From Macrosoma leucophasiata (taxonomy: Eukaryota > Arthropoda > Insecta > Lepidoptera > Hedylidae), in the NCBI GenBank assembly GCA_036365455.1, contig JAWQUS010000009.1:4804001-4868000 (forward strand): DNA of 64,000 bases. Direction: 5' to 3'. The notes under the pieces were generated by a model. It did not search any database. It saw nothing but the letters and a program-made list of their open reading frames with translations, and was not told where the DNA came from. The position numbers and the translations under genes were made by a program. The number at the start of each line of letters is the position of its first letter. Position 1 is the first letter of the stretch. Below, one piece after another: positions 55,733 through 64,000 of the stretch.

Positions 55733-55937
55733 TGTGAGCGTGCCGGGATACGCGGGTGGGCTGTCAGCGGCGCTGCCGGGTGGGTCCGGCGGGGGCGCAG
55801 CGTGGGAGCGGCTGGGTGCCGAGCTACTGCTGTCGGGGCTGGTGGCGGCGGCCTACTTCGCTGCCATGGAGCGCCGCTGGACCGGCGCCGCGCCCGCGCT
55901 CCTAGGAGCCGCTTATTGCGCAGCGAGCTTTGTTTCT
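55733..55937 (+). CDS. bib: big brain (aquaporin/MIP family), internal exon: loop C and helix 5
   Basis: The exon starts after an AG acceptor (55731-55732) and ends before GTAAGT. The first base completes a codon begun in an upstream exon; the end is in phase 0. It encodes VSVPGYAGGLSAAL, then WERLGAELLLSGLVAAAYFA (membrane helix 5) and GAAYCAASFVS. Big brain proteins share VPGYxGxL, the AWERxGxEL helix and the YxAxxFVS end. In Drosophila, Bib is a membrane protein that helps Notch signalling hold back neural fate. The exon is very GC-rich against AT-rich flanks, which is usual for coding DNA here. Helices 1-4 and the first NPA box are not in the window. Confidence 0.9.
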
Positions 55938-56195
55938 GTAAGTCTTACATCTACTGTACCTACCTATAACGTATCTTCATGCCTGTATTCCAGAAGAGAT
56001 ACCTAAATTCATTCTAACATACTTGCAAACACCCGCGGTTTTCCGGTTACGTTTTGTCTATTTAGTGGCGAGCTTGTGGCATTGGGAAACTTTCATATTG
56101 GACTACACTAATGTCGAATTTTTTCTTTATTTCTTTAGTCGAACACATTTTGAACTACAAAATGCCACTGAGAATCTTCACAAATTTTATGTTAA

Positions 56196-56530
56196 CCAAA
56201 TGGTAAACAAGTATATAATTCATATTGATGGTAAGTGAATACTCTAAGCCTGTAAACTAATCTAAGCACATCAAATACCAACAGATATCAGTGTAGATGA
56301 GTTGCTGTTGATGAGATGTTCTTCTACCTATGCCTGCTATTTCGGAGCCGTATATTACCGCTTTTACATTGGAACACGATAGGCTGAATGCTACAATAAG
56401 GTCCATTTAGATTAGGTTAACCCACAGACTAATCAGCCTTCCTTGGGTAAACCATTATCTAATCAAGAAGCGTAGGTACCAATCTACGCTTTCGAGGGCC
56501 GTCATTAGAACTCTACCATCAGTAACAAAA
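56196..56530 (-). repeat. SINE-A, old degenerate copy in a bib intron
   Basis: AATGGTAAACAAG, ATTGGAACACGATAG and GAACTCTACCATCAGTAACA keep family order, with insertions. Confidence 0.6.
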
Positions 56531-56829
56531 AATATTCTTACGTATTGGAGCAGAAGCGGCATATTATTACATTTTAAGCTACCAGCCAATTGTAAATAGG
56601 TATGTTGTACCTATATTAAACATATTAAGCCTTATTGATATAATTGCAAATAAACTCAAAATTAAATTCGCTACTGTTGACAGGCCGCTATGAAAGCCAA
56701 ATAAATCATAGCCTCCGTGATCACAGCGCTGGCGCGTCAATATTTGTGTTGTTTAATGTGTAAACAGAAACCAACAATGAACTAACTCTATCTTATTATT
56801 GTATCACTGAAAAGGACACTGTTTGTAAT

Positions 56830-56995
56830 TTATTTATTCATACAAACAGGTCAATCACAGTAATGATTATTTTATGCCAAATTTCAAGTCTCTAGTTCCA
56901 ATAGTTTTTGCGCTAAACCGGACAGACAGACAGACGGACATGGCGAAACTGTAAGGGTTCCTTGTTTACTACGGAACTACTCCGTAAACTCTACT
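56830..56995 (+). repeat. Fragment of the 50693-type repeat end
   Basis: CAGACAGACGGACATGGCGA, then AACTGTAAGGGTTCC, matches the end block of 50693-51170. Confidence 0.55.
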
Positions 56996-57460
56996 AATCT
57001 TTCAAGTAACGGACGCCCTTCCCCTCCCCTCAGTCTGCCACTGTACATTACAAAGTTAACCTAGTTTAATAAGAGAATTTATATAGGTACATACATACAT
57101 ATAAAATAGAGCACAAGAAACACATCAACAGGCAAAAAATGCACAGTTTAACAATAGAGCGGCAACACCGTACAAACCGGCAACGGTCGGACGTCGGACA
57201 TGAGCAAATTATAAGTTTGTAACGCTAAAAACTGGCACGCTATTTGAAAATTACTCTGCAGTTAGAAATAGCGTCTATGCTCCCTGCAAATAAATACCGT
57301 AATCTTAAGTTTAGTATTTCATTCACATCCACTATTTTTTCTGTTCTAATTTTTTAAATTAATATTCTATTTGTATTAACAAGGTACCTAAATAACGAAT
57401 GCAGAGAGCGCAGGGATCGATGGTAAAGACTATTGGAACTGGCAAGCAGCACCGTATGTT

Positions 57461-57746
57461 TTATTTTTATGTAATGGAAGTGGCAAACAAGCATGCAGTT
57501 CACAATGATGTTAAGTGATGACTGCAGCCTATAGACACCCACACAAAGACCAAGGTCAAAATGCAGATGCATTACCACTCCTGAGGCCTAAGGTGTTATG
57601 CCTCTGTGCCGGAAATTACAGAGCCGTACATTACCACCTGACCGGAACACGATAGTGCTGAACACTACCATTTAGCGGCAAGTATATTAGGTAATGCGGT
57701 TGTGCCTACGCCCGCGAGCTTCGTCACTGGAGCTCTACCACCAGTG
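57461..57746 (-). repeat. SINE-A, full-length copy in a bib intron
   Basis: ATGTAATGGAAGTGGCAAAC to GCTCTACCACCAGT; one of the best-preserved copies. No clear target duplication. Confidence 0.88.
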
Positions 57747-57894
57747 TGTAATATTAAACGAACCACTTGGAGCCACGTTTGACTTCCTCGAGATCCTCGT
57801 AACTTAAAAATTATTTTACATAAAGAAAGACGGTGCTGCTCGCCAGTTCTGTTAGCTTGAACTTAGCTAAACACACTACCGCATACACATTACC

Positions 57895-58242
57895 GTGTGG
57901 ATAGATTTCATGACACACCGCACCCATTTAGATCTCATTTCTTTTATCGTTAAAGTAAACAACCAAGGCTTAAATCGTAATTTTGAACTTGGCTCTCATT
58001 TCACAATTATGTTTCTGATGGGATCTATATATAACGCAATTCGTTTCCCCAATGTTAAAACGTCTGCTGATATTGGTGATCACTATGAGCAGGTTCGGTA
58101 CGTAGGCAGAATGTACAATGGCGTGCCTTTGTCAAGTGATAATGCTCGCTACCTGCCTTTTGAATCCTTCCAGCTGCCGGCGCGCGTACATCTGTCGAGA
58201 ATGTTTGAAAAAACATTAGTGTGTGCCTATCGGTGCTCTTAG
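57895..58242 (+). CDS. Unrecognised open frame (115 aa) in a bib intron
   Basis: ATG at 57895 opens 115 codons with a fairly mixed composition (FELGSHFTIMFLMGSIYNAI, then YEQVRYVGRMYNGVPL and PFESFQLPARVHLSRMF). I recognise no family, signal peptide or splice signals that tie it to bib. It may be a relic of a mobile element, a nested gene or chance. Confidence 0.2.
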   Translation: MWIDFMTHRTHLDLISFIVKVNNQGLNRNFELGSHFTIMFLMGSIYNAIRFPNVKTSADIGDHYEQVRYVGRMYNGVPLSSDNARYLPFESFQLPARVHLSRMFEKTLVCAYRCS

Positions 58243-59089
58243 AATTTACACAGTTCTATTGATACAACAAAACTGCGGAGTTTTTGCTACTATGCATCAT
58301 CCGAATGGCGAAAATGTTAGGTGAACTTTTTTAGAACTTAACGCATTATAGCCCTCTTCGATATAAGTTTAGTGTTACCTGTGAATATAAACTTTTGTAG
58401 GTGTGGAATTACTGCTGGTCACAATTAAGTTAAAATATTATTCGGAGAATTTACCTGAACAAAATTTCGAATATTTTAATGTCGAACTTGAGAAGCTTTC
58501 CCGTGAGAGATTTTGAAGGTATTATTCTCTTGAAGGACTGAACATATTAATCTTAGTAGTAAGGTACACCCTAGTGAGTGTAGCTTGAGAATTTCGAGGT
58601 GTAGCTTTAATTTGAGGTCCAATAGAATCAATACCTACACTGATAATAAATCTAGGTCTATAAAGTAGGTATGTCATATTGAAAAACATTTTGACCTCGA
58701 TCTCAATTAAACAATTCCAGTTTCTAATTTCATGACATTTTAGTCGACACAGTCGGTCTTCGCTTGTCATAAAAAGACAAACAAAACAAGTCTATGCCAT
58801 GGACTATTTATATAAAAAAGTAACGGGAACAAAGAAAGAAGTAAAACTTCCTGAGCCAATTTTTACCAAAAATTATTAATTATGTTTTACCTACCGTAGC
58901 AACTGTAATATTAGCGGAAAGCGTTGAGTTGAGTCGTATATGTACTTACTGAGTAGATATTGATCAATGAAGTGTGGTTTGTAACTAGGTAAAAACTATA
59001 CCTGCATATATGTAAAACTTACCCAGACTTTACAAACTGATCAGAGTCATATTAACGAATGTGTAGAGACTGGTTGCAGATAATATCAA

Positions 59090-59347
59090 TGGTGGTAGAA
59101 CTTCAGTGTAGGAGCTCGAGGGCGTAGGCAGGCACCACCGCATTACCTACCTAATTTATCTGCCGCAAAATGGTAGAGTTCAGCACTATCGTTTAACTAT
59201 CACAGATACATAATAACTGGTCTCACTCAGGGGTGGCAACGCATCTGCATTTTGATTGGTCTTTGTGTGGGTGTCTATAGGCTACAGTCATCAAATAACA
59301 CCTATGTGAACTGCATGCTAGTTTTCCACCTTCATAACATAAAAAAG
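59090..59347 (+). repeat. SINE-A, diverged copy in a bib intron
   Basis: GGTGGTAGAACTTCAGTG head to CATAACATAAAAAA tail. Confidence 0.8.
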
Positions 59348-60102
59348 TATATATCAACCACAAAAACATGGAAAATTTGTGACGAATAGCGACCACCAAC
59401 AGCAGTCCCATTCACAACAGATATTGTTGTCACAATTAACAAGCGTCCTCGAAGATCCTAAAGATTCACATCGCCATATTGTAGGCTCGAGTAATTGCGA
59501 GTCCTTTCAACGGTACGGTTTTTTTGAACTTCCGTTCCACAATGAATGGATAAAAAAATAGTCGTATAAACCGTCGAGTGCAGTATTTGTTAGCTTACGT
59601 TACTGGATATAAGGGTGGAAATGTAATATATTGTTCGTGGTGCATAGGCCATTGTTAATTCATGCCGGTTCTGAATTCTTCATGAGAACTGTCGACTGTC
59701 GATTCGATGCTTCATTCGCCGCGGGCTTTAAATAGCGTTACCATTCATATTTCAAAATCTTTGCTATTGCATACGATACGGTTTTACTGAAATGGTGAAC
59801 TGCTCTATAATTGGGTTTTTGAAAAAAGTTTTTTGGCGATAAATAGAAAGATTATATGTATATACCTAAGTTTTATAACAATTTTTTTTTTTTTGCAATC
59901 ATTCTTAAGTTATATCAAAATAAAAGTAAGTTTTTGAATCCAGTACCGAAGACACGCCGACAGCTCCCGAACAATCCCGAGTGCATGTGACGTCATAATG
60001 TTAGTTTCCACTCATAGCAATTGATACAGAGACAATACGTACAGTGTTTTGATCTAATTAATTCTCTTGACATTGATATAAGAACACAAATTTATATTGA
60101 AA

Positions 60103-60290
60103 ATGTCGAATCTTAAAAGTTATCGTTCTTGTTTTGTACCATTATGTACGAATACTACAAAAACAAATGATGTTAAATGTTCCCCAAGATGAAAAACGTC
60201 GAAATAAATGGTTTCAAGCAGTGCACCGTGATAATCCAAAAACAAAATAGATTTTTTTTTGTTGTGAAGATCATTTCGATTTAAGTACGA
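60103..60290 (+). pseudogene. Broken THAP-domain relic
   Basis: From ATG at 60103 the frame reads MSNLKSYRSCFVPLCTNTTK. After a frame change near 60180 it reads VPQDEKRRNKWFQAVHRDNP, then a stop, and in another frame FFCCEDHFDLS. This is the C2CH zinc module of THAP domains: CxxxxC, then the W of NKWFQAV, then CxxHF (CCEDHF). THAP domains bind DNA in P-element-like transposases and in host regulators. With two frame changes and a stop within ~60 codons it is dead. A repeat begins 30 bp downstream, so the rest of the gene is lost or displaced. Confidence 0.75.
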
Positions 60291-60317
60291 GTATTTCATA
60301 ACATTATTTTTATTACT

Positions 60318-60900
60318 TACTAGCTGTGCCCGCGACTTCGTCCACGTGAGAAAAAATATGATTGTTCAGTATTTACCCGGATGAAGTCGTGGCCGCTACG
60401 CTAGTATAAAAGTAGCCTAAGTTACTCCTTATTACATCAGCTATCTGCCAGTGAAAGTCCCGTCAAAATCGGAGACACTCAAATTCTATTTATTTGTATG
60501 TAGGTATGTATGTATGTATGGTTGTATGGAGATAAAAGTAGCCTAAATTACTCCTTATTACATCAGCTATCTACCCGTGGAAGTTCCGTCAAAGTTGGAT
60601 ACACTCCAATTCTACTTATTTGTATGTAGGTATGTATGTATGTATGGATGTATGGAGATAAAAGTAGCCTAAGTTACTCCTTATCGCATCAGCTATCTGC
60701 CAGTGAAAGTCTGGTCAAAATCGGTCCAGCCATTCCATCGATTAGCCTCGCCAAATAGGCAGACAGACAGACAGACAAAATTTGTAAAAAAATGTTGTTT
60801 TGGTATATGTACCGTGTATACATACATATGCGTTTTGTAAAAAGCGGTTATTTTAATATTACAAACAGACACTCCATTTTTATTTATTTGTATAGATATG
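60318..60900 (+). repeat. CTAGCTGTGCCCGCG-type repeat with internal 126-bp tandem units
   Basis: Head ACTAGCTGTGCCCGCGACTT and tail CAAACAGACACTCCATTTT match the family, but the middle is expanded. ATAAAAGTAGCCTAA recurs at 60406, 60532 and 60658, a period of exactly 126 bp. Each of the first two units ends in a (TATG)n run. Confidence 0.85.
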
Positions 60901-61944
60901 TATAGAATAAACTTACTTACTTACTTTCGAACTTAAGCAGAATTGAACCGAACATCATTGGTCAAAAAATTGGTTGTCATAAAAGGCTGATTGGTCTGTG
61001 TCATAAATATATCAACATCTGGAATATTATCAGACCTTGCCTTTATAAATCCTTTGTCACACATACCTACACGGAATCAACTAACAATTTTTTTAGCAAT
61101 TACGATATTATTGTCAAGTCACATGTAGGTTATTGCCGTAAACGCTGTACTATTCTTGAACAGCTATAACATTATGACGTCATAATTAGGGGTAACCAAT
61201 CGTGGCGCGTTCATAGTCACGTGATTTTTATTTAGATTTTATCAACTTTTAATTGCTAATAATTAAATGAAAAAACTTTTTTTTTTCAGTTTTTTGCATG
61301 ACACATCAATAACGAAGTTTTATAAAACATAAAAAAAAACAATACATTTTTTATTTTCAAATTCCCAATTGTTAATATTGCCCATAGGTGTGTAAATTTC
61401 AGTACAAACGACGCACATATTTGCTTATCTTTATACGCAAATGTATCTACATATCTTCTCGCTTGTCGTTGTAAATGAAGTAGTAAATGCAACAAACCTT
61501 TTGTTGCATTACGTACTATATGTAGAGCTGGCTTTTAATGAATACCTAAGCCATACTCGCATAATAATATTTTAAAGTGGCTGTTGTGTGATGGTTTTTT
61601 CTTATTGATAACGATTAATGATAATGATAGATACCTACCTCATTCAATTTATGTATAGAGTGTAAGCGTATTTTTTTTTATTGAATTTAAGGACTGGCAC
61701 CATTAACTGAGTCATAGGAACTATGATTGAAATGCTCGAGGGTATAGCGAACATGTCACTTCCCGTGACTTGTCTCTACTCTATTATCTAGGTATCTTTG
61801 TGTTATTAATATTACGTCTCTTATAATATAGGTACGCTTCTTTTTAAGACCTATGTCTATTTATACCAATACTATTTTTCGTTTAATTTTAAGAAAGTTA
61901 AAAAAAAGGTGTAAATTACGATAAAACTTATTTTACTAATTTTA

Positions 61945-62230
61945 CTGGTGGTAGAGCTCTTGTGACGTAGCTCGCGGGCGTAGGCACCACCGCATTACCT
62001 AATATACTTGCCGCTAAATGGTCGTGTTCAGCACTATCGTGTTCCGGTCAGGTGGTAATGTACGGCCCTATAATTTCCGGCACAGAGGCACAACACCTTA
62101 GGCCTCTGAAGAGGTAACGCATCTGCATTTTGACCTTGGTCTTTGTGTGGGTCTTGACTTTAGGCTGCAGTCATCACTTAACATCAATGTGAACTGCATG
62201 CTTGTTTACCACTTCCATTAAATAAAATAA
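61945..62230 (+). repeat. SINE-A, full-length copy in a bib intron
   Basis: Complete head to CCACTTCCATTAAATAAAAT tail. Confidence 0.87.
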
Positions 62231-62457
62231 AAGTAAATAAAAAAGTAGAGCGCTTAGTTATCACTACGCGGTATAGGTACTCAATGGTCATTACATTATC
62301 GTTTTTCCCGCCTGCCGCAGAAACAGCTTACCTCGTATAGTTTTTTTTTATTTCTGAGGTAAATGGGCAAGCATCCAACACAGACACATCATTCGCTTAG
62401 TGGTGTTTACTTTTGCCATTTTTTACTAGTAGGTAGAAGAGAATGAGATAATGTTTT

Positions 62458-62615
62458 CATTGTATGGTTCCGTCATTTCCAGTACAGAGACATTATGAGT
62501 GCTCAGGTTTAAGGAGTGGAAACGCATCTACATTGAGATTTCTGGTTTTATGGATATGTTTGTAGACTGTAGTACCTATTACTTACCGTCAATATGAACT
62601 CTATGTTTGTTTAGG
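62458..62615 (+). repeat. SINE-A, old degenerate 3' part
   Basis: TCATTTCCAGTACAGAGACA and CCGTCAATATGAACTCTATG align with the family. It ends about 70 bp before the next bib exon. Confidence 0.55.
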
Positions 62616-62685
62616 TGTATATCTACGCGTATTTGCTATTTTCCCTGCTACAACCCTCTTCCTGAGATATTTTTTTCTGTTACAG

Positions 62686-63032
62686 ATGCCCTCATTGAAC
62701 CCAGCAAGATCCCTCGGGCCGTCGTTCGTGCTGTCGCGGTGGGACAGCCACTGGGTGTGCTGGGTGGGCGGCATCGGCGGCGGGATAATGTGCGCGCTGC
62801 TCCACGAGTGGGGCTCCCGGAGGCCGCGCGCCAACTCCAACTCGCGCGCCTCCTCGCCCCGGGACCTGGACGACCTGGACAAGCCGGCCTTCCCCACCCA
62901 CCACCACTACCGCCACGCGCCCACCTACTGCTCCGCGGCCGCGCCGAGACCGGACAACACGGAGCCCCTGTACTCGGGGACCAAGTCCCTGTACTGTCGC
63001 TCCCCGCCCCCCGCCAGACATACGCTCCACAG
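62686..63032 (+). CDS. bib: big brain, exon with second NPA box, helix 6 and start of cytoplasmic tail
   Basis: The exon starts after TTACAG and ends before GT (phase 2); 115 codons plus two bases. It begins MPSLNPARSLGPSFVLSRW: the NPA box of the second pore half-helix and the Arg of the aquaporin selectivity filter (NPARS). DSHWVCWVGGIGGGIMCALL is helix 6. Then comes a hydrophilic tail with RANSNSRASSPRD, a His-rich DKPAFPTHHHYRH and EPLYSGTKSLYCRSP, a tail motif I know from insect Bib. The preceding exon ends FVS, so the join FVS-MPSLNPARS matches the family. The ATG here is internal, not a start. Confidence 0.93.
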
Positions 63033-63878
63033 GTCTGAAGGATCCTCCTGTCAAATGTAATTATTGCTTTGTACGTGTGTGCTCGCATGTGTACACTTCA
63101 CACATAAGTATATATACAAGTATCTACCGCTCTAAATCTGGAAGCTCGTGTTCGATCGAAGCTTAAAAGCTCTTTACATTTATTACGTCTAGATTTTTTG
63201 TATGTATAAAAGTATAAAAATTTAATTATCTATTAGGTAGATACATACTATTTCGTTCGACAGGGTAAATAAATAGAGATAGAGTATAGAGCAAAGACAG
63301 AAACAACAGAAACTCAAAAGGTTAGACTAGGTGCTAGGTACTTAACTTACATTATATTTGATGTTTATATTAAAACCGCGGATCCTTGAAATTATATGAA
63401 TCATTTTATTGTATTATTGTTTGGTCGAAACTGGCCGAAACCGAAACCGGTCGGATACTAGTACGTATAGAATATTCAGTCGAAATCATGGTGCGTTATT
63501 TGTTTGTGTCAAGTCACATTATCGGATATGTCTAGGTACAAATAATTTCATGAATTCGAAATAAGCTTGCTCGTGATGGATATGTACCTATCTAATAGAC
63601 ATATAAATAAAATACATTAATGTGTACGTATTATTGGTATCGTCAATAGAGGTAGACTGCGCAGACTTTAAAAAGATAATTACCTATTTCATATGCTAAG
63701 TTTATACCTATGGCAATTCCAATTATCGAATCCATTCAAATCTTGAGCACACATAACATATGGATATAACATTATAATTCAAAATAATACACATAACAAT
63801 ATCAGCTACAATCAAGTGAATATTCAATATCACGGTATTGTAATATTGAAATATTTAATTCCTTTTCATTTTCCCCAG
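63033..63878 (+). other. bib: bib intron, 846 bp
   Basis: GT at 63033 and a T/C-rich tract before CCCCAG at 63878. AT-rich; no repeat recognised. Confidence 0.85.
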
Positions 63879-64000
63879 ATCGCAGTCAGTGTACAGCAAG
63901 GGCAGCGCGGGCGGGGCGGGTGTGGGCGCGGGCGCGGGCGCGGGAGCGGGAGCGGGAGCGGGCGGCACGCTGGTGGCGGCGCAGTCGCTGCTGCTGCGCC
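63879..64000 (+). CDS. bib: big brain, cytoplasmic tail exon with Gly-Ala repeat (runs off the window)
   Basis: The first base (A) completes the Arg codon split across the intron, giving HTLHR then SQSVYSKGSAGGAG. NRSQSVY is a conserved tail motif in Drosophila Bib. A (Gly-Ala)n stretch follows, coded by GGCGCG and GGAGCG repeats, then GGTLVAAQSLLLR at the window edge. The stop codon is beyond 64000. Confidence 0.88.
   Translation, partial: MAVSVQQGQRGRGGCGRGRGRGSGSGSGRHAGGGAVAAAA

Larger units (their letters stand above)
55938..62685 (+). other. bib: bib intron, 6748 bp
   Basis: GT at 55938 and AG at 62684-62685 (TCTGTTACAG). It holds five SINE-A copies, one LINE-type repeat, a THAP relic and an unassigned open frame, listed separately. 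Stretches 58243-59089 and 60901-61944 show nothing else. Confidence 0.8.

Noticed and set aside
62607..63088. Other long frames over the bib exon (both strands)
   Set aside because: Low-complexity Arg/Gly/Pro-rich shadows of a GC-rich exon; only the NPARS frame fits a family and the splice phases.
1..64000. A new multi-gene defence or metabolic system
   Set aside because: Apart from bib, the coding frames I can recognise belong to separate mobile elements; the few unassigned short frames show no organised set of genes.

Overview
The window looks like a moth or butterfly (Lepidoptera) nuclear genome. It is AT-rich and full of retrotransposons, SINEs, MITEs and DNA transposons, including tail types I know from lepidopteran genomes. 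The only host gene I can recognise is the 3' half of big brain (bib), an aquaporin/MIP-family gene of Notch-dependent neurogenesis, on the + strand. Three exons are visible: 55733-55937, 62686-63032 and 63879 to the window end. Their splice sites and phases join correctly. I found no exon for the first four membrane helices, so most or all of 1-55732 is probably an intron of bib or upstream intergenic DNA.

1-16 kb: SINEs of several origins (tRNA-derived, 5S rRNA-derived, and an abundant ~280 bp family called SINE-A here), two decayed inverted copies of a transposase at 4.5-5.6 kb, the 3' end of a LINE at 6.5-7.3 kb, a 146 bp MITE, two copies of a poly-A element, and a 33 bp minisatellite that keeps an open frame.

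16-36 kb: nested transposons. A 1979 bp pogo-like element (17719-19697, TA target duplication, eight iterons) lies in another repeat. A near-intact LINE follows (20.2-24.7 kb, one nonsense codon in ORF2), then a GC-rich repeat, then a decayed related LINE (26.2-29.7 kb) carrying a mariner with an intact transposase frame. A LINE on the minus strand (32.0-35.7 kb) has an unbroken 1047-codon ORF2-type frame.

36-55 kb: mostly AT-rich DNA with scattered SINE, MITE and LINE-tail fragments and several striking palindromes.

55.7-64 kb: bib exons separated by introns of 6748 and 846 bp. The large intron holds SINE-A copies, a decayed THAP-domain remnant, and a repeat with internal 126 bp tandem units.

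The coding frames work as separate selfish elements rather than a pathway. I saw no CRISPR array, functional tRNA or rRNA gene, operon or clearly new defence system. The most interesting items are the pogo iterons, the inverted transposase pair, the perfect palindromes and the SINE families that carry LINE tails.
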